DNA of 64,000 bases from an uncultured Bacteroidales bacterium (GCA_934725535.1 CAKVBV010000003.1:10412-74411), one strand, 5' to 3'. Positions 17,438 through 27,386 are shown, numbered from the stretch's first letter. Translations and numbers: made by a program. The notes: generated from the letters alone by a model not told the origin.

Positions 17438-18181
17438 CTATTGCTCGTTCAGAAACGCATACCCCTTCTCTTCCAACTCCAATGCCAACTCTTTGCCCGC
17501 CGTCCTGACTATCCTTCCGTCCGCCAGCACATGCACAAAATCCGGCACGATATAGTCCAATAACCGCTGATAGTGCGTAATCACTATCGACGCCGTCTTG
17601 GGGGTCTTCAGTTTGTTCACGCCTTCTGCCACGATGCGTAGCGCGTCTATATCCAAACCCGAATCCGTCTCGTCCAGTATCGACAGGCACGGCTCCAGCA
17701 TCGCCATCTGGAATATCTCGTTCCTTTTCTTCTCACCGCCCGAGAAACCCTCGTTCACCGACCTGTTAGTCAGTTTGTTATCCATACCCACCAACGCCTT
17801 TTTCTCGCGCATCAACCGCAGAAACTCCGTGGCAGACAGCGGCTCCTGCCCATGATACTGCCGCTTCTCGTTCACTGCCGTCCGCAGGAAATTCACCATC
17901 GACACACCGGGTATCTCCACCGGATACTGAAACGACAGGAATATCCCCTCCCGTGCACGCACCTCCGGAGCCATCTCCAGCAGGTTCTTGCCGTTGAATA
18001 GCACCTCGCCTTCCGTCACCGTGTACGCGGGATTACCCACCAATACATTCGACAGCGTACTCTTTCCTGCGCCATTCGGACCCATTATCGCGTGCACCTC
18101 GCCCTCGTTGATGGTCAGGTTCACGCCTTTCAGTATCTCTTTGCCTGCTATCGAGGCATGTAAGTTCTTTATTTCGAGCAT
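17438..18181 (-). CDS. sufC: FeS cluster assembly ATPase SufC
   Basis: 247 residues, the standard length. An ABC ATPase with Walker [12 protein letters not shown], signature [14 protein letters not shown] (the modified SufC signature) and Walker [17 protein letters not shown]; the H-loop is [12 protein letters not shown]. It drives conformational change of the SufBC2D scaffold during cluster assembly in the cytoplasm. Its start overlaps the preceding M28 peptidase gene by 13 nt and sufD follows by 10 nt. Confidence 0.97.
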   Translation of the reverse strand: MLEIKNLHASIAGKEILKGVNLTINEGEVHAIMGPNGAGKSTLSNVLVGNPAYTVTEGEVLFNGKNLLEMAPEVRAREGIFLSFQYPVEIPGVSMVNFLRTAVNEKRQYHGQEPLSATEFLRLMREKKALVGMDNKLTNRSVNEGFSGGEKKRNEIFQMAMLEPCLSILDETDSGLDIDALRIVAEGVNKLKTPKTASIVITHYQRLLDYIVPDFVHVLADGRIVRTAGKELALELEEKGYAFLNEQ

Positions 18182-19182
18182 ATTACGTTCATCACAGTCT
18201 CGCCGACTGCCTTTAATGTTTGTTTGTTGATATTGCGCATGTCATCGCGCTGCGTATGCCACCAGTCGGGGAACCCTGTCTCCGCATTAGGCTTATAATC
18301 AATAATATCCACGCACGGCACACCCGCTATCGTATTCACATAATAGTGGTCGTCCGTGATGGGATACGCATTCTGGTTCACGAAATACCGCCCGTATCCC
18401 AACTTAGCCGCCGTGCGCCACACCTTTTCCACGTATGGCTGCGCATACTGCACCGAGAAGTACTCCCTCGGGAAAGTCGCCGATGGGTCGCCCACCATAT
18501 CCAGCAGCACCCCATACTGATACGCAACACGCTTATTCTTAGGCGTTTCCGCATAACGTCGCGCCCACATCTGACTCCCCAAACACCATGTATCTTCCCT
18601 TTCCACCCCCGTATAATGGGCAGGGGTACCCATATCTTCACAATCGAAAAACACCACATCCACGGGCGGAAAAGTCGTCTCCGAACCCCGCAATGTCTGC
18701 AACTGACGCACCACCTCCAGCAGCACGCCCACGCCGCTCGCACCGTCATTGGCACCCGTCACCGGCAGAAAACGCTCATCATAATCCTCCTCTTCATCAC
18801 TCCACGGACGGCAGTCCCAATGCGCACACAGCAGCACCGCCGGCTTATTCCCGTTTGTCCCCGATATATGCGCCACGATATTGCGCACAGGCTGCATATC
18901 TCCCTTATAATCAGTCATCTGCCCCTGTTGTTCCTCCACCTGTACACCCCACGCTGTCAGCCTGTCCACTATCCAGTCCCTGCACTCACTGTGGGCTTCC
19001 GTCCCTGGCACACGCGCCCCGAAACCCACCTGGCTGTCCACATAAGCGTATGCCGAATCCGCCGAGAAATCGCACTTCATCACCGCAGTCTGAGTGGCAG
19101 AGTGCGGCTTACCGCCGCACCCTGCCAGACTGCCAATCAGGGCTAATGCCCCTATCATTCCTATTTTATCCCAAATTCTCAC
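18169..19182 (-). CDS. M28-family zinc peptidase or glutaminyl cyclase-like lipoprotein
   Basis: 337 residues. The signal peptide ends in a lipobox (SLAGC, Cys22). The M28 metal ligands are visible: CAHWDCRPW (His and the usual nearby Asp), [15 protein letters not shown] (bridging Asp), FFDCEDMG (catalytic Glu and next ligand) and a late His in DDHYYVN. The order and the EDxG form resemble glutaminyl-peptide cyclotransferases as well as aminopeptidases of Bacteroidetes. It acts in the periplasm. It starts 7 nt after prs and overlaps sufC by 13 nt, so it is part of a prs-M28-sufC-sufD transcript; no functional tie is apparent. Confidence 0.88.
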   Translation of the reverse strand: MRIWDKIGMIGALALIGSLAGCGGKPHSATQTAVMKCDFSADSAYAYVDSQVGFGARVPGTEAHSECRDWIVDRLTAWGVQVEEQQGQMTDYKGDMQPVRNIVAHISGTNGNKPAVLLCAHWDCRPWSDEEEDYDERFLPVTGANDGASGVGVLLEVVRQLQTLRGSETTFPPVDVVFFDCEDMGTPAHYTGVEREDTWCLGSQMWARRYAETPKNKRVAYQYGVLLDMVGDPSATFPREYFSVQYAQPYVEKVWRTAAKLGYGRYFVNQNAYPITDDHYYVNTIAGVPCVDIIDYKPNAETGFPDWWHTQRDDMRNINKQTLKAVGETVMNVICSK

Positions 19183-19189
19183 ACCACCA

Positions 19190-20152
19190 TCAGTGGATAT
19201 TCAACTCACTCACCGACCTGTGCTCCTGTATCGCCAGTATCGTCTCTGCTATCGGAGCCGCCAGCGACACGGTCTTCACTTTCGGGCAACGGCTCACATC
19301 AAACGGTATCGAATCGGTGAACACCAGTTCTTCCAACTCCGACTCCATAATCCGCTTGCAAGCCTCGCCGGACATCAGCCCGTGCGTCACCAATGCGCGC
19401 ACCGACAATGCCCCTTCCTCTTTCATCACCTTCGCAGCCTTGCACAGCGTTCCCGCCGTATCCGCTATGTCGTCAATGATAATCACATTCTTTCCACGCA
19501 CGTCGCCTAACACGCGCATCTCCGACACTTGGTTCGCCTCAGGACGGTGCTTGTAGCATATCACCATCGGCACCTCCACACCCGTGCTCGCATGCAGTTT
19601 CTTCGCAAACTCTGCCGCACGCTTGCTGCCGCCCACATCGGGCGACGCCACTATCAGATTATCCAAATGCAACGACTCCACGTATGACGCCAGCACGTTT
19701 GCTCCGTACAGGTGGTCAACAGGTATATCAAAGAATCCCTGTATCTGGTCAGCGTGCAAATCCACCGTTATCACACGGTCCGCACCCGCCACCTGAAGCA
19801 TATTCGCGCACAGTTTCGCACCAATCGACACGCGCGGTTTGTCTTTCCTGTCCTGGCGCGCCCAACCGAAATACGGTATCACCGCTATCACTTTGTACGC
19901 ACTTGCCCTGCGCGCAGCGTCGATAGCGAGCAGCAACTCCATCAGGTTGTCGCTGTTCGGGCATGTGGACTGCACCAAGTACACCGACTGCCCGCGGACA
20001 GACTCTTCAAAACTCACCGCAAACTCCCCGTCAGAGAAGCGTGCAACGTTTACTTTACCCAGCGAACATCCCAAATGCTCGCAAATACGGGACGCCAACG
20101 GCTCCCCTTTTGAACCCGCAAATACCTTGTACGGACTGGCTTCGAATATCAT
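19190..20152 (-). CDS. prs: Ribose-phosphate pyrophosphokinase
   Basis: 320 residues. It makes PRPP from ribose 5-phosphate and ATP for nucleotide, histidine and tryptophan synthesis. Signatures are YFGWARQDRKDKPRVSIGAK (ATP and regulatory loop), VDLHADQIQGFFDIP, and the PRPP-binding motif VIIIDDIADTAGTL. Length is standard. It has its own promoter at 20189-20219 with a leader of about 30 nt, and heads the minus-strand operon with the M28 peptidase, sufC and sufD. Confidence 0.97.
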   Translation of the reverse strand: MIFEASPYKVFAGSKGEPLASRICEHLGCSLGKVNVARFSDGEFAVSFEESVRGQSVYLVQSTCPNSDNLMELLLAIDAARRASAYKVIAVIPYFGWARQDRKDKPRVSIGAKLCANMLQVAGADRVITVDLHADQIQGFFDIPVDHLYGANVLASYVESLHLDNLIVASPDVGGSKRAAEFAKKLHASTGVEVPMVICYKHRPEANQVSEMRVLGDVRGKNVIIIDDIADTAGTLCKAAKVMKEEGALSVRALVTHGLMSGEACKRIMESELEELVFTDSIPFDVSRCPKVKTVSLAAPIAETILAIQEHRSVSELNIH

Positions 20153-20188
20153 TGTAACTAACGTTGATTAGGCTCACCTTACGGACTG

Positions 20189-20219
20189 CAAATGTACTGC
20201 TTTTTCCGCACTTGCGCAA
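20189..20219 (-). promoter_or_regulatory. Promoter (TTG-N20-TACATTTG) of prs
   Basis: On the minus strand, TTG (20219-20217), 20 nt, then TACATTTG (20196-20189). The predicted start is near 20182. Confidence 0.75.
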
Positions 20220-20280
20220 TATCCCGAAAATAAAATCCGCAAAAAACAAATTCTTTCCTCGCGTATTTGTCGTGGTAAGT

Positions 20281-20346
20281 GTATGATATTAGTATGAAAT
20301 TAGTATGTGATTAGTATGTGATTAGTATGTGATTAGTATGTGATTA
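20281..20346. repeat. 11-bp tandem array, 6 units (gtatgtgatta type)
   Basis: Six 11-bp units from gtatgatatta to gtatgtgatta-agc. It is homologous to the five-unit array at 2234-2288, with the same first and last variants. It sits in the 338-nt gap between divergent prs and the acyl-CoA ligase gene, 69 bp upstream of the TACCTTTG box at 20415. Confidence 0.9.
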
Positions 20347-20414
20347 AGCCGACCATTTCGAGACTATAGGCTCCACATCTGCCTTTCACACGCGGTAGTT
20401 CGGGAAATTTATCG

Positions 20415-20422
20415 TACCTTTG
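20415..20422 (+). promoter_or_regulatory. -7 box (TACCTTTG) of the acyl-CoA ligase gene
   Basis: TACCTTTG matches the local consensus, but the -33 position holds gcg rather than TTG. A start near 20429 would leave a leader of about 60 nt. Confidence 0.55.
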
Positions 20423-20453
20423 CAGCCCGTTTGATAGAATATGTCTCATCATT

Positions 20454-20488
20454 TAATTCATAATTCATAATTCCTCATTCATAATTAA
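20454..20488. repeat. 7-bp periodic array before the acyl-CoA ligase start
   Basis: Five heptads (taattca, taattca, taattcc, tcattca, taattaa) end 2 nt before the ATG at 20491, occupying the ribosome-binding region. Confidence 0.75.
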
Positions 20489-20490
20489 AC

Positions 20491-22116
20491 ATGACCCATC
20501 ATTATTTCTACTACCTCAATAACGCTATCCGCCGGCAATGGAACCGGCCCGCTCTCACCGACTATGGCGAGAACCGCGAATATACTTGGGGCGAAATGGC
20601 GCAAGCCATACTCCGTCTGCACGCCCTCTTCCGCCTGCTCGGAATACGCAAAGGCGACAAGATTGCCATTGCCTCACGCAACTGTTCCAACTGGGTCATC
20701 GCATACCTCGCCATTGCCACCTACGAGGGTGTCGTAGTCAGTATCTTGCAGGACTTCAAGGCTGCCGACATCAGCAAACTCCTCACCCATTCCGATGCAC
20801 GCATGCTCTTCGTCGGACCCTATGTCTGGCGCGAACTGCAACACGAACCCCTCGCACAACTTGAGGCGGTCGTATCCATGGAGGACTTCACCCTTCTGCG
20901 CCATGCAGACACCCTTGCCGGCATCTCGCGCGAAGCATGGGACGCTGCATGCCCCACCGCTGTACAACCCGAAGACATTCACTTCACCGCCGACCCCGAT
21001 GCCTTGGCACTGCTCAACTACACCTCAGGCAGTACCGGCTCGCCCAAAGGCGTCATGCTCAGCGGACGCTCCCTCAGCAACAACGTCGAGGTCGGACTCA
21101 CCCTGCTGCCTGTGGAGCCTGACCAACGCTTGGTCTCCATGCTCCCTCTCGCACACATGTTCGGACAAATCTGCGAGTTCCTCTATCCTATGTGCGCGGG
21201 CACGCACATCTATTTCCTCACCAAGAGCCCGACACCGAGCGTACTGCTCAAGGCGTTGCAGGATGTGCAGCCCTATATGGTCGTTACCGTCCCGCTGGTC
21301 ATTGAGAAGATTCACAAGAAGAATATCAACCCGCTTACCTCCCGTCCCGCTATCAAGTTCTGTTGGCGCACGCCCCTTCTCGGAGACATCATACGGCGCA
21401 AAGTCAAGAATGCCCTCAAGAAGGCGTTTGGCGGCAACATACGTTACTTCCTCTGTGGAGGAGCCGCTATCAGCCCTATCGTAGAGAAATGCCTTATCGA
21501 CATACACTTCCCCGTATCCGTCGGCTATGGCATGACCGAGTGCGGACCGCTCATTGGAGGTTCCCACCCCAAGAACTTCGTAGCCCAATCGGGAGGACGA
21601 CCCGTAGCCAATATGGAGGTCAAGATAGCGGACATCAACTCGCAGGGCGTGGGTGAAATCCTTGTCCGCGGCGAAAACGTCATGATGGGCTACTACAAAA
21701 ACGAGGATGCCACACGTGCCGCCTTCACCGAAGACGGGTGGATGCACACCGGAGACCTCGGATACATGGACAAGAAGCACAACATCTTCATCAAAGGACG
21801 AAACAAGACCATGATTCTCGGCGCATCCGGCCAGAACATCTATCCTGAGGAGATAGAGGACAAACTCAACAATCAGGAGGGTGTCGGCGAGTCTATCATA
21901 GTGGAGCGCGAGGGCAAACTCGTAGGATTGGTCTTCCCTGACGAGCAGACCACCCGCAAATTCTCATTGGAAGAGATAGAGCGTCTGATGAAAGAGAACC
22001 TGAAGAAACTGAACGCTCTCATACCATCTTACTCCCAAGTCAGCGACATCGAAATCAAGAAAGAGCCCTTCGAGAAAACCCCCAAGCGCAGCATCAAACG
22101 CTTCCTCTACAAGTAA
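20491..22116 (+). CDS. AMP-dependent acyl-CoA synthetase/ligase
   Basis: 541 residues, ANL superfamily. The P-loop-like motif YTSGSTGSPKGVML, the adenine-binding GYGMTECGPL, and the hinge TGDLGYMDKKHNIFIKGR with the C-terminal lysine region are intact, so it activates a carboxylate as an acyl-adenylate and transfers it to CoA or another thiol. The sequence resembles bacterial long-chain fatty-acid CoA ligases rather than acetate or aromatic-acid enzymes. It stands alone, with its own promoter. Substrate chain length is inferred from family resemblance only. Confidence 0.92.
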   Translation: MTHHYFYYLNNAIRRQWNRPALTDYGENREYTWGEMAQAILRLHALFRLLGIRKGDKIAIASRNCSNWVIAYLAIATYEGVVVSILQDFKAADISKLLTHSDARMLFVGPYVWRELQHEPLAQLEAVVSMEDFTLLRHADTLAGISREAWDAACPTAVQPEDIHFTADPDALALLNYTSGSTGSPKGVMLSGRSLSNNVEVGLTLLPVEPDQRLVSMLPLAHMFGQICEFLYPMCAGTHIYFLTKSPTPSVLLKALQDVQPYMVVTVPLVIEKIHKKNINPLTSRPAIKFCWRTPLLGDIIRRKVKNALKKAFGGNIRYFLCGGAAISPIVEKCLIDIHFPVSVGYGMTECGPLIGGSHPKNFVAQSGGRPVANMEVKIADINSQGVGEILVRGENVMMGYYKNEDATRAAFTEDGWMHTGDLGYMDKKHNIFIKGRNKTMILGASGQNIYPEEIEDKLNNQEGVGESIIVEREGKLVGLVFPDEQTTRKFSLEEIERLMKENLKKLNALIPSYSQVSDIEIKKEPFEKTPKRSIKRFLYK

Positions 22117-22145
22117 CCCCTCGGATAACCACCTGTACAGAGAAC

Positions 22146-22176
22146 TTGCATATATGGGAAAAATGCACTACCTTTG
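22146..22176 (+). promoter_or_regulatory. Promoter (TTG-N20-TACCTTTG) of the SpmA/B-like gene
   Basis: TTG at 22146-22148, a 20-nt spacer and TACCTTTG at 22169-22176; the start near 22183 leaves about 48 nt to the ATG at 22231. Confidence 0.75.
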
Positions 22177-22230
22177 CGGTATCTATTCCGGAAGTTACAC
22201 AAGGAGTAGAATATAGTTATTACGAGTGTT

Positions 22231-23463
22231 ATGGTACTCAACTATATTTGGATAGGGCTTATTCTGCTCGCGGTCTTAATGGGCTGCGTGCAGTTCTTCT
22301 GTTTCGGACAGAGCGACATCTTCTCCCTTATCCTCAACTCCACCTTCTCTTCCGCCAAGACCGGCTTCGAGATTTCTATCGGACTCACTGGCGTACTCGC
22401 ACTATGGATGGGTTTTCTCAATGTGGGAGAGAAAGGCGGAGTAGTCAATACCCTGTCGCACGGAGTAGCACCATTCTTCCGGCGTATCTTTCCAGAGATA
22501 CCCGGCAATCATCCTGTCTTCGGCACAATGTTTATGAACATCTCCGCCAATATGCTCGGACTGGACAACGCCGCCACTCCTATGGGTCTGAAGGCGATGG
22601 AGGAGTTGCAAGAACTGAATACCGACAAGCAAAAAGCAAGCAACGCTATGATTATGTTTGTCGTATTAGGTGCCAGCGGGCTCACACTGATACCCACTAC
22701 TATCATGGCATACAGGGCGCAATTGGGTGCTGCCAACCCTGCCGATGTCTTCCTGCCACTCGTGGTGGCTACGTATTTCTCCACGATAGCGGGGCTCATC
22801 TCGTGCTGTGTGGCACAGCGTATCCGTATATGGGACAAGGTCATTCTGGGTACTATACTCGGCATTACCGCTCTGGTGGCTCTGCTGATTTTCTTTGCCG
22901 TGCGTCTGCCCGAAGAGCAACTGACCGCAGTATCCACCTTGGTGGCTGCCGTATCGCTCTTAGGTGTGATATGCTGGTTTGTCATTCAGGCTATGGTCAA
23001 ACGCATCAATGTGTATGACGCCTTTATCGATGGAGCCAAAGACGGTTTCAAGACAGCCGTCGGCATCATACCGTACCTGATTGCCATATTGGTGGCGGTG
23101 GGTATGTTCCGCGCCAGTGGTGCTATGGGACTGATAGAAGGAGGTCTGGCACATCTCTTCGCATGGTGCGGTCTCAATCCCGATATGGCAGGCGCAGTAC
23201 CTACGGCACTTATGAAACCGCTTTCAGGCAGCGGCGCAAGAGGGCTGATGATAGAAGCGATGACCACATACGGGGCGGACTCGTTGGTGGGACGATTGTG
23301 CTGTATCCTGCAAGGTACTACCGACACAACGTTTTATGTACTGGCAGTCTATTTCGGCAGCGTGGGTATCAAGCAGACAAGGCATGCCGTAGTCTGCTGT
23401 CTGATAAGTGATTTCGCTGGTATCATTGCCGCTTTTGTGGTGGGTAGTCTGTTCTTCGGCTGA
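22231..23463 (+). CDS. SpmA-SpmB fused nucleoside-recognition (Gate) membrane protein
   Basis: 410 residues, about ten membrane segments. The N-terminal half resembles SpmA (NMLGLDNAATPMGLKAMEELQ) and the C-terminal half SpmB (MKPLSGSGARGLMIEAM, and the TTDTTFYVLAVYFG segment). In spore formers these are two proteins needed for core dehydration; in Bacteroidetes, which do not sporulate, the fusion is common and probably moves a small solute across the inner membrane. The substrate is unknown. ybeY follows after 43 nt. Confidence 0.9.
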   Translation: MVLNYIWIGLILLAVLMGCVQFFCFGQSDIFSLILNSTFSSAKTGFEISIGLTGVLALWMGFLNVGEKGGVVNTLSHGVAPFFRRIFPEIPGNHPVFGTMFMNISANMLGLDNAATPMGLKAMEELQELNTDKQKASNAMIMFVVLGASGLTLIPTTIMAYRAQLGAANPADVFLPLVVATYFSTIAGLISCCVAQRIRIWDKVILGTILGITALVALLIFFAVRLPEEQLTAVSTLVAAVSLLGVICWFVIQAMVKRINVYDAFIDGAKDGFKTAVGIIPYLIAILVAVGMFRASGAMGLIEGGLAHLFAWCGLNPDMAGAVPTALMKPLSGSGARGLMIEAMTTYGADSLVGRLCCILQGTTDTTFYVLAVYFGSVGIKQTRHAVVCCLISDFAGIIAAFVVGSLFFG

Positions 23464-23506
23464 GCCATGCAAATCACACATCGCATATCGTAAATTGCAA
23501 ATACTT

Positions 23507-23917
23507 ATGATACAATTTATCTGTGACAATATCGAGATGCCCGTGTTCGACAGGGTACGTGCAGAACGATGGATACGCTCTGTGGCAGCCGACTATGGTT
23601 TTACCGTGGGCGATATTACCTACATCTTCTGCGGTGACGCAAAGATACTGGCTGTTAATCGTGAGTTCCTGCAGCACGACTACTACACCGATGTCATCAC
23701 GTTTGACTACTCTACGCGCGACCGCCTCAGCGGGGACATCTTCATATCGCTCGATACGGTCCGCAGCAATGCTGCCCAAGCGGGGACCACTTTTGAGCAG
23801 GAACTGCACCGTATTCTCATACACGGTATCCTCCACCTCACTGGGCAAGGCGACAAGACTCCCGAAACCAAAGTCCAAATGACCGCCAAGGAAGACGCAG
23901 CCCTCGCCAAACTATAA
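23507..23917 (+). CDS. ybeY: Endoribonuclease YbeY (rRNA maturation factor)
   Basis: 136 residues from ATG 23507; the longer frame from 23408 overlaps the upstream gene and adds non-homologous sequence. The core YTDVITFDYS and the metal site HGILHLTGQGDKT are clear. The canonical motif is HGxLHLxGYDH; here the third histidine is replaced by Asp (H-x3-H-x5-D), which I recall in Bacteroidetes homologues too. YbeY takes part in 16S rRNA 3'-end maturation and ribosome quality control. A terminator follows at 23959. Confidence 0.94.
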   Translation: MIQFICDNIEMPVFDRVRAERWIRSVAADYGFTVGDITYIFCGDAKILAVNREFLQHDYYTDVITFDYSTRDRLSGDIFISLDTVRSNAAQAGTTFEQELHRILIHGILHLTGQGDKTPETKVQMTAKEDAALAKL

Positions 23918-23958
23918 GTTATCCTCTCGCTATCCACTCGTTAATCACCCAGACAAAG

Positions 23959-23993
23959 CACGAGGCTGCCTATTGAATGTAGGCAGCCTCGTG
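23959..23993. terminator. Bidirectional terminator between ybeY and the Ig-repeat gene
   Basis: A perfect 14-bp stem (cacgaggctgccta with taggcagcctcgtg) and a 7-nt loop lie between the convergent genes. It probably ends transcription in both directions, though T-runs are weak. Confidence 0.82.
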
Positions 23994-24032
23994 ATGATAG
24001 CCGATTGCTATTTTTTGTCTTTATGGTCTGTC

Positions 24033-27000
24033 TTACTTGCGAAGCAGTTGTCCTTGCACGTCATATACCTGTTCGCCGCAAAGAATAAGGATATGTCCGT
24101 TGTGCAGTATCTTCTGTGCGGTATCGGTCGGGGCGTTGGGTGTGCCGTCGGATGGTGCTGCTATGACTGATGTTGAGATGTTGGCAATAACGGTAACAGT
24201 CAGTTCGATGTTGCTGACGACGGTGTACCAATTGATATTGTAAGGTATGAACTGCAAGTGTACCGGATATTGTCCCGCTTCGGAGAAAGGAGTATCGATG
24301 TCTTCGTCGTCAGCCCAGACGAACATACCCTCGGTGGAGGCTTCACCATCTGTGATAGTGGCATAACTCAACGACTGTCCTACCGTGAGGATAGATATTG
24401 TCGGGTTGGACAGAATCTCCGGTGTGAGGGCAGTAATGGTGATGTCGCGGGTGATGGTGGCGGACTGATATTGGTCAGTCTCCTCGGCAGCGGCGGTGAT
24501 GGTAACCGTGCCGTAGGTTACAATATGGAGGGTATTACCGTCAATGTATGCCACTTGCGGATTGGAAGAGGTGTAGGTGATGTTGCCTTGTGCCGTGGCA
24601 TTGAGTGTGAGTGCGTCGGTGTTCACGGGGAGGTTGGCGATATCGTCGTCCCAAGTGATGGTTTGCTGTTTCTTGCCGGTGGTGGCAGTGAGGGCAATAG
24701 TGGTCTGCTGATAGGGGGTGTAGAGCGTGAGGGTAGCAGTGGCGGTCTCCATCTCGTCGGAGGAGTAGGTGATGGTGATGTTAGCCGTGCCCGAACCGCC
24801 GTTGGTAGAGATGACAGGATTGTCTATGGTGAATTTGGGGTTATCACTGACGAGGCGTATCTCATCGGCACAACTGCTCCATGTGAGCGTGAAGGTGGCT
24901 GTGGTTTGTCCGCCTATCTCGTTGGCGGGCAGGGCGATACTTGTTTCGGAAGGGGTGAGATGTTGGCGACGGCTAACCTTTACATTCTTGACGTAACGCG
25001 CGAGTGTGCCTGTATTTTTGAATCGTATGCCTTGTACTTCTGCTGCCAAATCATAGGAGAAAGTATTGTAAGAGTCACTGCTCAAGTTATCTGTACCGAT
25101 ACTTTGTATTTTCGTCCAATTTCCATTGATATATGCTTCAATTTCCATATTGCCGGTGCTCAACAACTGCATTTTCGCATCGAAAGTCAGTTGTGCCGCC
25201 GCATTGATGTCTGTCCACGTGGATTCTCCCTTAGTGCTGTTCCACGGAACTTCAAACTCATCGGAGTTATTGATGATGTCACATCCGCCTTGTATGGGTG
25301 CGACGGTGACGGTGATGGTAGCCTCTGCGGCGAGGTATTTGTAGTTTTCGGGTTGGGAGACAGTCCAAGTAGCCGTGCCGTTGTGGTAGGATGCTGTGAT
25401 AGTCTGTTGCTCGGCGTTGTAGGTGGCGATGTCCTCGCCTGCGGTTTGTGTGATAGCGATAGGGCTGCTTTCGGTGTCGGTGTTGTCGGATATGCAGGCT
25501 ACGGCTATGGTTTCGTCATAAGAGAGAGTCTTGCTATTGGCGTTCTCACCTGCGAATGACCATACTATGGTGTTGGCATGCTTGCTGACGGTGACGGTTT
25601 GTTGGGTGCTGAGGGCAGTCCATTTGTAGTTCTCGGCTTGCGAGATGGTGATAGTTGCGGTGCCGGCACCTACTGCGTGCAAGCGGTCGCCCTCGACTTT
25701 GATAACTGCCTCGTCGGAGGAGAGGACTGAGACTTCCACCTCGGTGTTGGTGGCGGTGTAGAGGTCTGCGAAGGCTATCTCATCGTCCACCTTGTAGTCG
25801 GAGAGGAGGTTGTGGGTGAGTGTGGCGGTGTTCTTGGTGATATGGAGTGTGAAAGTGCGGGTGGCACTGAAGATGGTCGCCGTCTCGGGTTGTGTGAGGG
25901 TGATGGTGGCATTGTCGGTTGCCGCAAGAGCGGTGATAGTAATCGTTCCTTCGCCCTTTGTGTATGCGAGTTCATCGCCACAGGTTACCTGTAGGGCATC
26001 GGTGGTGTTCTCGATATTGATAGTGATACTCTCGCCGACTTTGAGGTCCGCCTCGGTTTGGTCTGGGGTGTTGTTGAGCCAAATGACAGGAGCAAACTTA
26101 TCGTACACGATGAAAGTCTTACTGATAGGGGTTGCTTCCGCCCATTCGTCGTTGCCTGTTTGTGTGGCGGTGATGATGGCTTCGCCTGTTTTGAGGGCTT
26201 GAAGAGCCTGCCCGTTGTCAGTAACTGCCATAATACTTTCATCAGATGATGTGTAAGTAACGGGGAGCGAACTGGTGGCTGTAGCGGCAGCGGTAATCGG
26301 AGTACCAACCAACACAGCAGGTTCTTCTGCCTCCCACTCTTCGCTCCAACTAAGTACCTGGTCTTTCCTCTCGGTAATGCCAGTGAGGGGAATATCGTAG
26401 GAATAGGTGCCATTCGTGAGGGTAAGGGTAGCGGTATGGGTGCCTATGAGGTTGTGCTTGTAACTGACAACCAATGTGGCTGTACCATACGCACATGTTT
26501 GAGAATTATTGGTGAGGGTATAGGTGAACTGCGCGGCACCATCGCCACTAATGCTCATCTGCATTGGGGCGACATCACTCCAATCCATAGTGGTGGTTTG
26601 TGTCGCATCTATGGTGTTGATTTTGGCACTGCCAAAATCCGTGATAGATGGCGCATTAAAATATGCAGCCTGCATCAGACGCACATTACTGATTTGCTTG
26701 GAAAGTGTACCGGTACCCTTGAATTGCAATTCTGTAACTATCTTTTTGTCAAAAGAATAACTTTGACTTCCATCACTCTTCCCGTCAATGATTTCTTGTG
26801 ACGATCCATCATTGTATTTGGCAGTAACGGTTACTCCCCCAAGTGCTGCTCCACTTTTGGAGAAGTTGAATGTCAGTTGACCTGCGGGACGCTGGTTGCT
26901 GATAGCGTAGGTTACTGTCTTGGAAGAACTCCACTTGTTCATAATTTCTTTTTTTGCAGACTCGTCTAAAAGAACACAATCTGCATAGAGAGTCTCGCTA

Positions 27001-27050
27001 CCGGCGATAGTGAGTAAAAGACTCGTTAAGGCGATAAAGATTTTTCTCAT
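24033..27050 (-). CDS. Large secreted Ig-like repeat protein
   Basis: 1005 residues. A signal peptide (cleavage near ETLYA) is followed by a discoidin/galactose-binding-like segment (about residues 30-130, repeated near 590-690: both contain a pattern like LQFKGTGTLSKQISNVRL and IRFKNTGTLARYVKNVKV). The remainder has five to six Ig-like units of BIG2/MBG type with the recurring YTSSDESIMAV ... GEAIITATQ theme. The C-terminus (KILHNGHILILCGEQVYDVQGQLLRK region) is the shortened T9SS-like tail usual in Bacteroidales surface proteins. It is likely cell-surface displayed; ligand unknown. It is monocistronic with a leader of about 200 nt. Confidence 0.82.
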   Translation of the reverse strand: MRKIFIALTSLLLTIAGSETLYADCVLLDESAKKEIMNKWSSSKTVTYAISNQRPAGQLTFNFSKSGAALGGVTVTAKYNDGSSQEIIDGKSDGSQSYSFDKKIVTELQFKGTGTLSKQISNVRLMQAAYFNAPSITDFGSAKINTIDATQTTTMDWSDVAPMQMSISGDGAAQFTYTLTNNSQTCAYGTATLVVSYKHNLIGTHTATLTLTNGTYSYDIPLTGITERKDQVLSWSEEWEAEEPAVLVGTPITAAATATSSLPVTYTSSDESIMAVTDNGQALQALKTGEAIITATQTGNDEWAEATPISKTFIVYDKFAPVIWLNNTPDQTEADLKVGESITINIENTTDALQVTCGDELAYTKGEGTITITALAATDNATITLTQPETATIFSATRTFTLHITKNTATLTHNLLSDYKVDDEIAFADLYTATNTEVEVSVLSSDEAVIKVEGDRLHAVGAGTATITISQAENYKWTALSTQQTVTVSKHANTIVWSFAGENANSKTLSYDETIAVACISDNTDTESSPIAITQTAGEDIATYNAEQQTITASYHNGTATWTVSQPENYKYLAAEATITVTVAPIQGGCDIINNSDEFEVPWNSTKGESTWTDINAAAQLTFDAKMQLLSTGNMEIEAYINGNWTKIQSIGTDNLSSDSYNTFSYDLAAEVQGIRFKNTGTLARYVKNVKVSRRQHLTPSETSIALPANEIGGQTTATFTLTWSSCADEIRLVSDNPKFTIDNPVISTNGGSGTANITITYSSDEMETATATLTLYTPYQQTTIALTATTGKKQQTITWDDDIANLPVNTDALTLNATAQGNITYTSSNPQVAYIDGNTLHIVTYGTVTITAAAEETDQYQSATITRDITITALTPEILSNPTISILTVGQSLSYATITDGEASTEGMFVWADDEDIDTPFSEAGQYPVHLQFIPYNINWYTVVSNIELTVTVIANISTSVIAAPSDGTPNAPTDTAQKILHNGHILILCGEQVYDVQGQLLRK

Positions 27051-27253
27051 TTTAGCATAAATGATTTGGTGTTATTGTATTTTATTTCCTTTATTCCGTA
27101 AGTTCATTGTATTTTCTCATATAGCCCATTGTTCGCTATGGGGTAAAAAGCCTACACAACGTTTGGAAAATATAGTTCGGAGGATAAGAGTGTAATTGCC
27201 TATTGTTAAGGTAAATCGCATAAATAATGCACCCATTCGACCAAAAACCACTG

Positions 27254-27284
27254 CAAAATTAAGACAAACCTTTTGGATATGCAA
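27254..27284 (-). promoter_or_regulatory. Promoter (TTG-N20-TAATTTTG) of the Ig-repeat gene
   Basis: On the minus strand, TTG (27284-27282), 20 nt, TAATTTTG (27261-27254). About 200 nt of A/T-rich leader separate it from the start at 27050; I see no further feature in the 27051-27386 gap. Confidence 0.72.
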
Positions 27285-27386
27285 GTTTTACACCTCCGAT
27301 TATGTATGAATAATAACAACAGGCAATAGTTTCATAAGAAAAGACCTTTTTTTGCCACTGCTATAAATGGCACCTTATCCACGTGG

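Noticed and set aside
24258..25559. 433-residue open frame antisense to the Ig-repeat gene
   Set aside because: It mirrors a gene with signal peptide, repeats and promoter; its own translation is glycine/serine/valine-rich without recognisable domains or start signals.
27051..27386. Small RNA or gene in the A/T-rich gap
   Set aside because: Only the leader and promoter of the Ig-repeat gene are visible; no hairpin or coding pattern stands out.
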